A DNA stretch of 64,000 nucleotides from WTFV01 sp965203525 (lineage in GTDB: Bacteria; Acidobacteriota; Vicinamibacteria; Vicinamibacterales; UBA8438): the NCBI GenBank assembly GCA_965203525.1, contig OZ241898.1:3844001-3908000 (forward strand), given 5' to 3'. Shown piece by piece: positions 18,119 through 27,065 of the stretch (position 1 is its first letter; the number at the start of each line of letters is the position of its first letter). Both the position numbers and the translations under genes were made by a program. The notes beneath the pieces are model-generated. The model was not told the origin of the DNA. It did not search any database and saw nothing but the letters and a program-made list of their open reading frames with translations.

Positions 18119-18537
18119 CGATCTCCACCGAATACCCGCGGCGCTGCATCCGCACGCTCGAAGCGGCGTTCGACGCGCTCCGCGACCACGAGTCGGACGA
18201 CGTCGCGCGGGACATCTTCCGCGCCGCGTGCGTCAAGCAGTTCGAGCTCGTGCTCGAGCAGAGCGGCCGGCTGCTGCAGAAACGCCTGCGTCCCTGGTTC
18301 GCCAGCCACCGGCAGGCCGACCGCCTCACCTTCAAGGACGTGTTCCGCCACGCCGCCAAGCACGCCCTGCTCCCCGCCGACGCCTGCGAGCGCTGGCTGC
18401 GCTACCGCGACAACCGCAACACCACCGCGCACGACTACGGCGAACGGTTCGCCGAGGCCACCCTGAAGCTGCTGCCCGCCTTCATCGCCGACGCGAACGC
18501 GCTCGCCGACGTCGTCGAGGAGCCGGCCGATGACTGA
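18115..18537 (+). CDS. HEPN-domain protein of the HepT/HI0074 type
   Basis: A 140-aa all-helical protein of the nucleotidyltransferase-substrate-binding (HI0074) / HepT group. The HEPN RNase motif R-x4-H is present at R101-H106 ('RNTTAHDYG'), so the catalytic pair of HEPN toxins appears intact. Features such as 'RAACVKQFELVLEQSGRLLQ' and 'LTFKDVFRHAAKHALL' match the family. In HEPN/MNT toxin-antitoxin pairs the HEPN protein is a toxic RNase and the adjacent MNT enzyme neutralises it, in known cases by adenylylating a tyrosine near the active site; the Tyr in 'HDY' is here at 108. It overlaps the upstream gene by ATGA and the next by 8 bp. The unusual point is that the MNT partner is fused to HsdS. 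Confidence 0.88.
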   Translation: MTISTEYPRRCIRTLEAAFDALRDHESDDVARDIFRAACVKQFELVLEQSGRLLQKRLRPWFASHRQADRLTFKDVFRHAAKHALLPADACERWLRYRDNRNTTAHDYGERFAEATLKLLPAFIADANALADVVEEPADD

Positions 18538-20275
18538 CCGCCCCGGGGTCGCGCCGCCGCCGGCAGCCGACCGCCCCGCCGACCGGCTGCACCTGTCGCC
18601 CCGGCACCGGGCACAACTCGAAGCCCTGCTGCGCGAGCACCTGCCGGACGTCGAAGTCTGGGCCTACGGCAGCCGCATCACCGGCGCGAGCCACGACGGC
18701 AGCGACCTGGATCTGGTGCTGCGGGCGCCGGACTTGCAGAAGATCCCGATCGGCAGGCTGAGCGATCTGTGGGAGGCGCTACGGGAGTCCACCATCCCGT
18801 TCCTCGTGGAGGCCCGCGACTGGGCGCGGCTGCCGGAGGGTTTTCACGAGGAGATCGAGCGGGATTACGTGGTGTTGGTGGTGAGTAGGCGCGGCGACGC
18901 GGATCACTTGACGAAAGCGACACCTGCCAGCAAACAGACAAACCGAATCGAGAATGCCGCCGGGGGTCGAAGAGAATACACGGTACGCGAACTGCTGGAC
19001 TCTGGCTCTCTCGAAATAGGCGACGGGTACCGCGCCAAGAACTCCGAATTGACGGACTCCGGGTTGCCGTTCGCTCGCGCGGGAAACGTCAGGAACGGAT
19101 TCCAATTCGACGACGCCGACCGTTTTCCGACAGAAAATCTGGATCACGTCAAGAACAAGGCAAGTATGCCCGGCGACGTCGTCTTCACGTCCAAGGGAAC
19201 CGTGGGACGCTTCGCATTCGTTCGCGAATACACGCCTCGGTTCATCTACTCTCCCCAACTGTGCTTCTGGAGGGCTCTGAATCACGAGTTGATCGATCCC
19301 CGCTTTCTGTTCTACTGGATGTCCGGTCGGGAGTTCTTCGACCAGTACAAGGGCGTCTCCGGACAGACGGACATGGCCGAGTACGTCAGCCTCCGAGACC
19401 AGCGCGACATGCGGGTTACTCTGCCGCCCGTCAGTGAGCAACGCGCCATCGCCCATGTCCTCGGCGCGCTCGACGACAAGATCGAACTGAACCGGCGCAT
19501 GAACGAGACCCTGGAGGCGATGGCGCGGGCGCTGTTCAAGTCCTGGTTCGTCGATTTCGATCCCGTCCGCGCCAAGATGGAAGGTCGCGACACAGGGCTG
19601 CCCAAGGACATCGCCGATCTGTTCCCCGACCGGCTGGTGGACTCGACAATCGGCTTGGCGCCGGAGGGGTGGGCGGTGACGCCCTTGACGGATCTGATGG
19701 AGGTCAACCCGAAACGATCGCTGTCGCGAGGTCGAGTCGCACCATATCTCGACATGGCGAACATGCCGACGCGCGGACACGTACCGGATACGGTTGTCGA
19801 TCGACCTGTCGGTTCGGGAACGCGATTCACCAATGGCGACACGCTCGTTGCTCGAATCACACCCTGCCTCGAGAACGGCAAGACCGCCTACGTGGACTTT
19901 TTGCGTGACAAGGAGATCGGATGGGGTTCAACGGAATACATCGTCCTGAAGCCCAGACGTCCGCTCCCCGGCGAGTTCGCGTACTGCGTGGCGCGCAGCG
20001 CCAGATTCCGGGAGTTCGCGATTCGGAACATGAGCGGGACGAGCGGGCGCCAGCGGGTATCCACAGCCGCACTGAGCGACTTTGGAATAAGTTTGCCTTC
20101 GGTCGGAGTAGCCGCTGAATTCGGGCGCCTCTCCCGACCTCTCTTCGGACGGGCCAGCCGGGCAGTGCATGAATCCCGCCGCCTCGCCACGCTGCGCGAC
20201 ACCCTGCTTCCCAAGCTCGTTTCCGGCGAAGTCAGCCTCCAAGGCACCACAAGACATGTGGAGAGCATCGCATGA
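18530..20275 (+). CDS. hsdS: MNT nucleotidyltransferase - HsdS specificity subunit fusion
   Basis: A 581-aa protein in one uninterrupted frame. Residues about 20-120 are a minimal nucleotidyltransferase: 'YGSRITGASHDGSDLDLVL' gives G47-S48...D59-x-D61, and a third acidic residue may be the Glu in 'FLVEARDW'. From about 135 to the end it is a type I specificity subunit: first target-recognition domain ('GLPFARAGNVRNGFQ', 'TVGRFAFVREYTPRFIYSPQ'), central conserved helix ('LPPVSEQRAIAHVLGALDDK' at 298-317), second recognition domain, distal helix ('RDTLLPKLVSGEVSL'). An independent HsdS start is possible (GTGs at 18869-18881, TTG at 18908), but none has a good ribosome-binding site. Base composition becomes more AT-rich at the junction near 18,900. 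The antitoxin enzyme is thus joined to the DNA-reading subunit. Confidence 0.88.
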   Translation: MTDRPGVAPPPAADRPADRLHLSPRHRAQLEALLREHLPDVEVWAYGSRITGASHDGSDLDLVLRAPDLQKIPIGRLSDLWEALRESTIPFLVEARDWARLPEGFHEEIERDYVVLVVSRRGDADHLTKATPASKQTNRIENAAGGRREYTVRELLDSGSLEIGDGYRAKNSELTDSGLPFARAGNVRNGFQFDDADRFPTENLDHVKNKASMPGDVVFTSKGTVGRFAFVREYTPRFIYSPQLCFWRALNHELIDPRFLFYWMSGREFFDQYKGVSGQTDMAEYVSLRDQRDMRVTLPPVSEQRAIAHVLGALDDKIELNRRMNETLEAMARALFKSWFVDFDPVRAKMEGRDTGLPKDIADLFPDRLVDSTIGLAPEGWAVTPLTDLMEVNPKRSLSRGRVAPYLDMANMPTRGHVPDTVVDRPVGSGTRFTNGDTLVARITPCLENGKTAYVDFLRDKEIGWGSTEYIVLKPRRPLPGEFAYCVARSARFREFAIRNMSGTSGRQRVSTAALSDFGISLPSVGVAAEFGRLSRPLFGRASRAVHESRRLATLRDTLLPKLVSGEVSLQGTTRHVESIA

Positions 20276-22599
20276 CTCGCGCATATTTCAGGCGACAGCG
20301 ACGCGCGATGGCGCAAAAGGTAGCTGCCTTGCTCCTGTTTTCGGTGGCGCCCGTTGCGGTGGCGGATCCGGCGCCTCTGGCTTTGCAACCGATCGTGTCG
20401 CCCACGGCTTTCCTGGCCACCGCCGTCCAAACCCGACCTCCCGGCAACGTACCTGCACAGCGGCGACCTTTTGCCGATCCGGAAGTGGCAGACCCGGAAG
20501 GCGCTGCCGCCGTCGCCCAAACCGAATCTCCCGACGACGCGTCTCCACAACGGCAGCAACTCGACGCGACGGAGACGACGGGTCCGGACGGCGCCACTGA
20601 TATCAACGATCTCATGCGCGAATTGTTGGACTATCGAACGGAAGCACTGAACGATCGCGCAAAAACCGTCGATTGGTGGCTCGCTGCAACCGCTATTTTT
20701 CTGACTTTAATCGCTATTTTTCTGGCGCTGCTCGGTATCGGCGCGGGCGCCGCCGGATATATCAGTTTCAATAGATTTCGCGAGATCGAGGCCGAAGCAC
20801 GCAAAATATTGAGATTATCCAGAAATTATGCCGAAGAGGCTCGGCGTCTCGTAGACCAAACCAAGGCGAGTCGCGACGAAGCCGCGTCGGTTGCAAAAGA
20901 GGCAAAAGAGATAACGGCCGAAGTCGTCCATGACGATCCAGACAAAGCTGAAAAAGCGGTGGCGAACGTCCAAAGCGATCCAACGGCATCCCCGATTGAC
21001 CAAGCCGTTGCTACAGCCGCCTTGCTTCAAAAACGCGGATACGTCGAAGAAGCCATCAAAAAGTGGCAGGCAGTGGCTGTCGTCTCAGAAAGTTCCGACA
21101 GGGAACTCGCAGCTCGGGCTTGGTTTTCCATAGGTTACCTTCGCCAAGATACTCAAACCAAGATCGACGCCTATGATACCGCAATCAGTCTGAAGTCGGA
21201 CTTTGCCGAAGCCTACGGCAACAGGGGCAACGCGAAGAACGGCCTTGGCCGGCATGAAGAAGCCATCGCGGACTACGATAAGGTAATCAGTCTGAAGTCG
21301 GACTTTGCCGAAGCCTACGGCAACAGGGGCAACGCGAAGAACGGCCTTGGCCGACATGAAGAAGCCATCGCGGACTGCGACGAAGCAATCCGCCTGAAGC
21401 CGGACTATGCCGCAGCCTACAACAACAGGGGCAACGCGAAAGACGGCCTTGGCCGGCACGAGGAAGCCATCGCGGATTACGACGAAGCAATCCGCCTGGA
21501 GTCGGACTTTGCCGCAGCCTACGTCAACAGAGGCAACGCGAAGAACAGCCTTGGCCGGCATGAAGAAGCCATCGCGGACTACGACGAGGCAATCCGCCTG
21601 AAGCCGGACTTGGCCGAAGCCTACGGCAACAGGAGCAACGCGAAGAACGGCCTTGGCCGGCATGAAGAAGCCATTGCGGACTGCGACGAAGCAATCCGCC
21701 TGAAGCCGGACTATACCAAAGCCTACAGCAACAGGGGCAACGCGAAGGACAGACTTGGCCGGCATGAAGAAGCTATCGCGGACTACGACGAGGCAATCCG
21801 CCTGAAGCCGGACTATGCCGCAGCCTACAGCAACAGAGGCAATGCGAAGAACGGCCTTGGCCGGCACGAGGAAGCCATCGCGGACTACGACGAGGCAATC
21901 CGCCTGAAGCCGGACCGGGCCGAAGCCTACAGCAACAGGGGCAACGCGAAGAACGGCCTTGGCCGGCATGAAGAAGCCATCGCGGACTGCGACGAAGCAA
22001 TCCACCTGAAGCCGGACCTGGCCGCAGCCTACGGTAACAGGGGCAACGCGAAGAACGGCCTTGGCCGGCATGAAGAAGCCATCGCGGACTACGACGAGGC
22101 AATCCGCCTGAAGCCGGACCGGGCCGAATCCTACGGCAACAGAGGCAACGCGAAGGACGGCCTTGGCCGGCATGAAGAAGCCATCGCGGACTACGACAAG
22201 GCAATCCGCCTGAAGCCGGACCTGGCCGAAGCCTACGTCAACAGGGGCGACGCGAAGAACGGCCTTGGCCGGCACGAGGAAGCCATCGCGGACTACGACA
22301 AGGCAATCCGCCTGAAGCCGGACCGGGCCGAAGCCTACGTCAACAGGGGCGACGCGAAGAACGGCCTCGGTCTGCACGAGGATGCCATCGCGGATTGCAA
22401 CAAGGCAGTCCGTCTGAAGTCGGACCTGGCCGAAGCCTACGTCAACAGGGGCGACGCGAAGAACGGCCTTGGCCGGCACGAGGAAGCCATCGCGGACTTC
22501 AAGACCGCCAACGATTTGGCCCGAAACGCAGGCGACGAAAAGTTGATGATCCTCGCGCAACGCGCTCTCAGCGAACTATCCGACGAACAAAATCCGTAA
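20272..22599 (+). CDS. membrane-anchored tetratricopeptide-repeat protein
   Basis: A 775-aa protein. Residues 1-32 resemble a signal sequence ('AALLLFSVAPVAVADPAPL'); a low-complexity stretch follows, then one strong transmembrane helix at about 137-162 ('FLTLIAIFLALLGIGAGAA') and a charged coiled-coil-like region (165-220). A spacer precedes 13 consecutive 34-residue TPR units (305-746) with consensus 'AYGNRGNAKNGLGRHEEAI'. The helices can scaffold protein partners on the cytoplasmic or periplasmic side; orientation is uncertain because the first hydrophobic segment may or may not be cleaved. The ATG overlaps the hsdS stop (ATGA), and the DNA is visibly less GC-rich than the flanks. Its role in the island is unknown; sensing or tethering is inference. 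Confidence 0.85.
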   Translation: MTRAYFRRQRRAMAQKVAALLLFSVAPVAVADPAPLALQPIVSPTAFLATAVQTRPPGNVPAQRRPFADPEVADPEGAAAVAQTESPDDASPQRQQLDATETTGPDGATDINDLMRELLDYRTEALNDRAKTVDWWLAATAIFLTLIAIFLALLGIGAGAAGYISFNRFREIEAEARKILRLSRNYAEEARRLVDQTKASRDEAASVAKEAKEITAEVVHDDPDKAEKAVANVQSDPTASPIDQAVATAALLQKRGYVEEAIKKWQAVAVVSESSDRELAARAWFSIGYLRQDTQTKIDAYDTAISLKSDFAEAYGNRGNAKNGLGRHEEAIADYDKVISLKSDFAEAYGNRGNAKNGLGRHEEAIADCDEAIRLKPDYAAAYNNRGNAKDGLGRHEEAIADYDEAIRLESDFAAAYVNRGNAKNSLGRHEEAIADYDEAIRLKPDLAEAYGNRSNAKNGLGRHEEAIADCDEAIRLKPDYTKAYSNRGNAKDRLGRHEEAIADYDEAIRLKPDYAAAYSNRGNAKNGLGRHEEAIADYDEAIRLKPDRAEAYSNRGNAKNGLGRHEEAIADCDEAIHLKPDLAAAYGNRGNAKNGLGRHEEAIADYDEAIRLKPDRAESYGNRGNAKDGLGRHEEAIADYDKAIRLKPDLAEAYVNRGDAKNGLGRHEEAIADYDKAIRLKPDRAEAYVNRGDAKNGLGLHEDAIADCNKAVRLKSDLAEAYVNRGDAKNGLGRHEEAIADFKTANDLARNAGDEKLMILAQRALSELSDEQNP
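21184..22509 (+). repeat. 13 tandem 102-bp TPR-coding repeats
   Basis: The DNA repeats with an exact period of 102 bp and high identity between units, including synonymous positions (for example AAGAACGGCCTTGGCCGGCA recurs in most). Variation is concentrated at a few codons (Asp-Phe/Tyr/Leu/Arg after 'LKP' or 'LKS', and Tyr-Gly/Ser/Val/Asn-Asn). Such identity implies recent duplication or gene conversion and makes copy-number change by slippage likely. Confidence 0.95.
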
Positions 22600-22692
22600 G
22601 GTATCCGTATTGTAAAATCACTTTGTCGCATGTTCAGCGTGCAAAGATCCCGTGCGGTGGGAAGGCCGCGCCGTCAGCGACCGGAAGCAGCC

Positions 22693-25600
22693 ATGACCGC
22701 CGAATCCTGGATCGTCGATTCCCTCGGCGCCGACAGGGTTCGGCGCGCCACCATCGAGGCGGGACGGCGGCGGCTCCGGGCGACCCTTCGGCTGGACGAG
22801 TCCAACGAGATCGACGACGACCGCCTGCGTTTCGTCGCCCACGCACTCGAGCTGCGGGTCGTCGTGCTGCTCGACGGCGAGGATTCCGAAGCGTTGCGCG
22901 CCGCGGCGGCGGACGCCTTCCGGATCGCCCGCGTCCTGCCACGGGGCGACACGCCCCTGGAGACGGCGGAATCCCTCGCGCGGCTGGCCTGTCTCGGCGT
23001 TCTCGCTGACCGCGGCGCGGACGTCAGGCGTCTGCTCGCCACGGGCGGGTTGCCGGCCCTGCCCGTGGACGCGGGCGACTGGGGGCCGCGCGTGCGGGCC
23101 GCGACCCTGGACGTCTGGCTGCGTCTGTTCCGCAAGGACGGTTGGGACGATCTGGACGCCGTGCAGGCGAGAGTCGCCCGTCTGCGTTCCGAGCAACGCC
23201 TTCACGAGCCGCCGTTCCTGCAGGCGGCGGAGGGCCGCCGGGACACCGGCCCCGCCTGGGAACTCGTCACCGCGTATCACCTTGCGAAGGCCGCCGAGAT
23301 TCTCGGCGCGTACCAGGCCGAGGGCGCGGTCGACGGACGCTATGACGTCCGGGAGCAGCTCGACGCGCAGTTCGACCGGGCCGTCACCGCCGCCGCCAAC
23401 GGACGGCTCATGAAGCTGGAGACCTTCTCGCGCCTGCTCGCTCCCGCCGCCCGGACCCTCGTGGACAACAGCATCTGGACGGCCACCCGCGCCGTGAACA
23501 GCCGCGTCGCGACGTTCGTGAAGTCGATCACGTCGCGCGAGCGCCCGCGCCCCATCTTCGAAATGCTGCCTCCGCAGCGGCGCACGCTGCGCGAGAAGGG
23601 ACTGCTCGGTTCGGGCCACCGGTCCGTCGTGGTGAGCCTGCCCACGTCGAGCGGCAAGACGTTCATCGCCCAGTTCCGCATTCTCCAGGCGTTGAACCAG
23701 TTCGACCGCGAACGCGGGTGGGTCGCGTACCTGGCGCCGACACGGGTGCTCGTCAACCAGGTGACGCTGCGCCTGCGGCGGGACTTCGCGGACCTCGGCA
23801 TCGTCGTCGAGAAGGTCAGCCCGGCCCTGGAGATCGACGGTCTCGAAGCGGACGTGCTCGAAGACGACGATGCCGAAAGGCAGTTCCGCCTGCTCGTCAC
23901 GACGCCGGAGAAGCTCGATCTGCTGCTGCGCGGCGACTGGGAGCACCGGGTCGGCCGTCCCCTGACGCTGGTCGTCGTGGACGAGGCGCACGGGCTGGCG
24001 TCCGGTCCGCGCGGCCTGCGGCTGGAACTGCTGCTCGCCACCATCAACCGCCAGTGCCGGCACGCGCAATTCCTGCTGCTCACGCCCTTCATTCCCAACG
24101 CCGCCGAAATCGCGCGGTGGCTGGCGCCCGACAGCCACCAGAGCATCGAGCTCGGGGTGGACTGGACGCCGAACGACCGGGTGATCGCCCTCGCGCGGCC
24201 GCGGAAGGGCGCGGCCCGCGGCGACTTCCGGGTCGAACTGCTGACCCGGCATACAAGCCGGAAGACGATCGACGTGCCGGAAACCCTGACGCTGGAGGAA
24301 TCTCGTCCGCTGGGCTTGTCGTGGTCGCAGGTGGCGGCGTCGCCCGGCAAGCTCGCGGCGGCCACGGCCGAGATTCTCCGGCCCCGCGGCACGGTGATCG
24401 TCCTCGTCACCCAGCCGCGGCATAGCTGGGGCGTGGCCGAGGCGTTCAAGGTGGACGCGAACCGCATCCCCGACCGGAACGGAAACCTGGAGCACGTCCG
24501 AAACTTCCTGGTCGACGAAATGGGGCCGGACTTCCCGCTGGCGTCCCTGCTCGAATACGGCGTCGGCGTGCACCACGCCGGCCTGTCCGACGATACGCGC
24601 ACCCTCGTCGAGTGGCTGACGGAACACAACGAGCTGCAGGCGCTCGTCGCGACCACGACCATTGCCCAGGGGGTCAACTTTCCCGTGTCGGGCGTGGTGT
24701 TCGCCAGCCACCAGTATCCCTATGGGCAGGACATGCCGCCCGAGGACTTCTGGAACGTCGCCGGGCGGGCGGGCCGCGTCGATCAGGGCGACCTGGGCAT
24801 CGTCGCGCTGGCCGCCCACGACGACGCGAGGCTCGAGAAGCTCCGGGCGTACGTCGACCGGTCGGTCGGCGCGCTCGACTCCACGCTGATCGACATGGTG
24901 CGGAGGGTCGAGGCCGAAGGCGATCTGCTGCACTTGGAAAAACTCGCGTGGCGGCCGGAGTGGTCGGCGTTCCTGCAGTACCTGGCCCACACGTACCGGC
25001 AGATCGGCAGCGAACGGTTCGCGGCGGAAGTCGAGCAAGTCCTGCGGGGCACCCTCGGATTCCAGGCTCTGCGGAAGAGTCACCGGGGCTGGGCGGATCG
25101 ACTGGTCCGGGGCGTCCACCACTACTCGAAGCGCATCGAGGGCAAACCGCTGCAGCTCGTCGACGCCACCGGCTTCTCGTGGGAGTCGGTCGCCGCGACG
25201 CTGGCGCGCCTGAAAGAAGCGAACGTGACGCGCGACGCGTGGTCGCCCGACATCTTCGAGCCGCGGCGAGGCGATCTGCAACGGATGGTCGGCGTGATGC
25301 TCCAGGTGCCCGAGCTCCGGGAATCGCTCGGCGGAGTGACGGGCGGGACGCACCCCGACGGCGACGTCCTCTCGCGCATCATCCGCGACTGGGTGCGGGG
25401 CCGCCCCCTGCCGGACATGGCGGCCGACTATTTCATGAAGCCGTCGGGGGACGACGACGCCGGCTCCCGTCACGGCGATGCGGTGGCGGCGCTGACCCGG
25501 TGCTGCCGGAGCATCTTCGGACGCCTTGCGCAAACCGCGTCCTGGGGCCTGGCCGCGTTTCAGTCCATGACGGTCGGAGACGCCTTCGACAAGCTGTCTC

Positions 25601-25866
25601 CCGACGAACAGCGCACCCTGCGCAACCTGCCGGCCCGCGTCTACTACGGCGTGAACTCCGACGAGGCGGTGGCTCTGCGGCTGCTGGGCGTCCCGCGCAC
25701 GGCCGCCGAGCCGCTGGCGCGACAGCTTCGTCTCGATGCCGCCGCGCCACTTCGCGAAGTGCGATCCGCGGTCCGTGGCGCCGGCGTGGATACGTGGAAG
25801 GCCGCTCTCGGCGGACGCGGCGCGAGTTACCATCGGGTCTGGTCGATCATCGAGGGTGAGACGTGA
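22693..25866 (+). CDS. Ski2-like superfamily 2 helicase
   Basis: A 1,057-aa protein. A 300-residue N-terminal region without a recognised domain precedes an SF2 helicase core: Walker A 'LPTSSGKT' (316-323), 'LAPTRVLVNQV', 'TTPEKLDLLL', DEAH at 430-433, and the C-terminal lobe with 'VGVHHAGLSDDTRTLVEWL', 'TTIAQGVNFPVSGVVF' and motif VI 'NVAGRAGRVDQG' (from 688). The order and the Q-G-N/G-R-x-G-R pattern resemble Ski2-type helicases, including those in defence systems. A C-terminal 350-residue extension is unassigned. The ATG at 22693 has GGAAG 6 bases upstream; an in-frame ATG at 22630 is the alternative. Its stop overlaps the next gene (GTGA), suggesting a two-protein module. Confidence 0.88.
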   Translation: MTAESWIVDSLGADRVRRATIEAGRRRLRATLRLDESNEIDDDRLRFVAHALELRVVVLLDGEDSEALRAAAADAFRIARVLPRGDTPLETAESLARLACLGVLADRGADVRRLLATGGLPALPVDAGDWGPRVRAATLDVWLRLFRKDGWDDLDAVQARVARLRSEQRLHEPPFLQAAEGRRDTGPAWELVTAYHLAKAAEILGAYQAEGAVDGRYDVREQLDAQFDRAVTAAANGRLMKLETFSRLLAPAARTLVDNSIWTATRAVNSRVATFVKSITSRERPRPIFEMLPPQRRTLREKGLLGSGHRSVVVSLPTSSGKTFIAQFRILQALNQFDRERGWVAYLAPTRVLVNQVTLRLRRDFADLGIVVEKVSPALEIDGLEADVLEDDDAERQFRLLVTTPEKLDLLLRGDWEHRVGRPLTLVVVDEAHGLASGPRGLRLELLLATINRQCRHAQFLLLTPFIPNAAEIARWLAPDSHQSIELGVDWTPNDRVIALARPRKGAARGDFRVELLTRHTSRKTIDVPETLTLEESRPLGLSWSQVAASPGKLAAATAEILRPRGTVIVLVTQPRHSWGVAEAFKVDANRIPDRNGNLEHVRNFLVDEMGPDFPLASLLEYGVGVHHAGLSDDTRTLVEWLTEHNELQALVATTTIAQGVNFPVSGVVFASHQYPYGQDMPPEDFWNVAGRAGRVDQGDLGIVALAAHDDARLEKLRAYVDRSVGALDSTLIDMVRRVEAEGDLLHLEKLAWRPEWSAFLQYLAHTYRQIGSERFAAEVEQVLRGTLGFQALRKSHRGWADRLVRGVHHYSKRIEGKPLQLVDATGFSWESVAATLARLKEANVTRDAWSPDIFEPRRGDLQRMVGVMLQVPELRESLGGVTGGTHPDGDVLSRIIRDWVRGRPLPDMAADYFMKPSGDDDAGSRHGDAVAALTRCCRSIFGRLAQTASWGLAAFQSMTVGDAFDKLSPDEQRTLRNLPARVYYGVNSDEAVALRLLGVPRTAAEPLARQLRLDAAAPLREVRSAVRGAGVDTWKAALGGRGASYHRVWSIIEGET

Positions 25867-27017
25867 GAGTGGGGCCGATGAAAGTCGCCATCCAGGACGC
25901 GGAAGCGTTGAAGGCCGTTTCGCCCACCGCGCTGTCCGCGTACGCCCGCGCGGCCGGTTGGAGCAAGACCGGAGAGACCTACGGCGAACACTCGGACGTG
26001 TACGACGCCCGCGGGCGCCCGGAGCTCCTCGTGCCGCGCACCGATCGCCTAGGCGACTACGCGAGTGTCGTGTACCGCCTGATCGAAATTTTCGCCGACG
26101 CCGCGGAGACCGACCAGCTTTCGCTGTACCGCGATCTGGTGACGGCGGACCGTGACGTGATTCGGGTGCGGGCGGCCGAGAGCGACGACGGCGCGGTGGC
26201 GTTGGGCGACGGACTCGATCTGTTGCGCGGCGCGCACGACATGATGCTGGCGGCGGCGTGCTCGCTGCGGAGTCCTCGCCCCCTGTATCGGGCCGGGTCG
26301 AACCGGGAGGCGAGTGAATTCGTGCGGCGGATTCGCCTGGGACAGACCGAGCACGGCAGCTTCGCGGTGACGCTGCTGACCCCGGTGGTGCCACCGCCGA
26401 TGCAGCCCACACTCGCCGGCACGGAGCGGCCGGAGGACGATCCGATCGAGCGCCGAATGACGCGACGGATCGTTGGCGCGCTGTCGGCGGCCAGGACGGC
26501 GACCGAACGGACCGTCAGCGGCGTCGGAGAGTCGTTCTTCGAGGCGGTCGAGCATGGCGTCAGCGCCAATCTGTGCGACGCGCTCGCAACGCTCGTCGAA
26601 CCGTTCCCGACCCTGGACGTCGGCGTGACCTGGGCGCGCACGCTGCCGCGGTCGACGGCGCGCGAGGTCGTCCGCTTCGCCAGGGCCGATGCGCCGATCC
26701 TGCGCGAGGCCGCCCGCTCGTTCCGGAATCTCGAACCCCGGCCGGACGTCCGGCTGGTCGGCGCAGTGCAGAAGTTGAAACGAGACGACGCCGAAACGGA
26801 CGGGATGATCGCGCTGCGGACCTCCATCGACGGACGGAACCAGTCGGTCCGGGTCGTCCTCCCGCAGTCCGATTACGAACGGGCGATCCGGGCGCATCAG
26901 GCGAAATCCCTGATCTGCGTGGACGGTGATCTGGACCGGATCGGGCAACGCTGGCGCCTGCTGAACGCGCGCGTCGTGGACGTCATCTCGGCCGAAGATC
27001 CGCCGAAAGGCTCGTGA
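25863..27017 (+). CDS. uncharacterised 384-aa protein coupled to the helicase
   Basis: I do not recognise a named domain. The sequence resembles a widespread uncharacterised family with 'LKAVSPTALSAYARAAGWSK', 'LVPRTDRLGDYASVVYRLIE', 'LYRAGSNREASEFVRRIRLG', 'QTEHGSFAVTLLTPVVPP' and 'SANLCDALATLVEP'. No transmembrane segment or signal peptide is seen. The charged C-terminal part ('RPDVRLVGAVQKLKRDDAET') may be beta-rich. A GTG at 25863 overlaps the helicase stop; an ATG at 25878 is an equally plausible start. Its tight coupling to the helicase suggests the two act together, but no activity can be read from the sequence. Confidence 0.75.
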   Translation: MRVGPMKVAIQDAEALKAVSPTALSAYARAAGWSKTGETYGEHSDVYDARGRPELLVPRTDRLGDYASVVYRLIEIFADAAETDQLSLYRDLVTADRDVIRVRAAESDDGAVALGDGLDLLRGAHDMMLAAACSLRSPRPLYRAGSNREASEFVRRIRLGQTEHGSFAVTLLTPVVPPPMQPTLAGTERPEDDPIERRMTRRIVGALSAARTATERTVSGVGESFFEAVEHGVSANLCDALATLVEPFPTLDVGVTWARTLPRSTAREVVRFARADAPILREAARSFRNLEPRPDVRLVGAVQKLKRDDAETDGMIALRTSIDGRNQSVRVVLPQSDYERAIRAHQAKSLICVDGDLDRIGQRWRLLNARVVDVISAEDPPKGS

Positions 27018-27065
27018 TGCCTGCAACCTCGTCGATCCGCCCGTCGTTCTGCGAGGGACTGTCAC

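Noticed and set aside
21184..22509. Possible CRISPR or minisatellite independent of coding
   Set aside because: The 102-bp period is an exact multiple of three and encodes canonical 34-residue TPR units.
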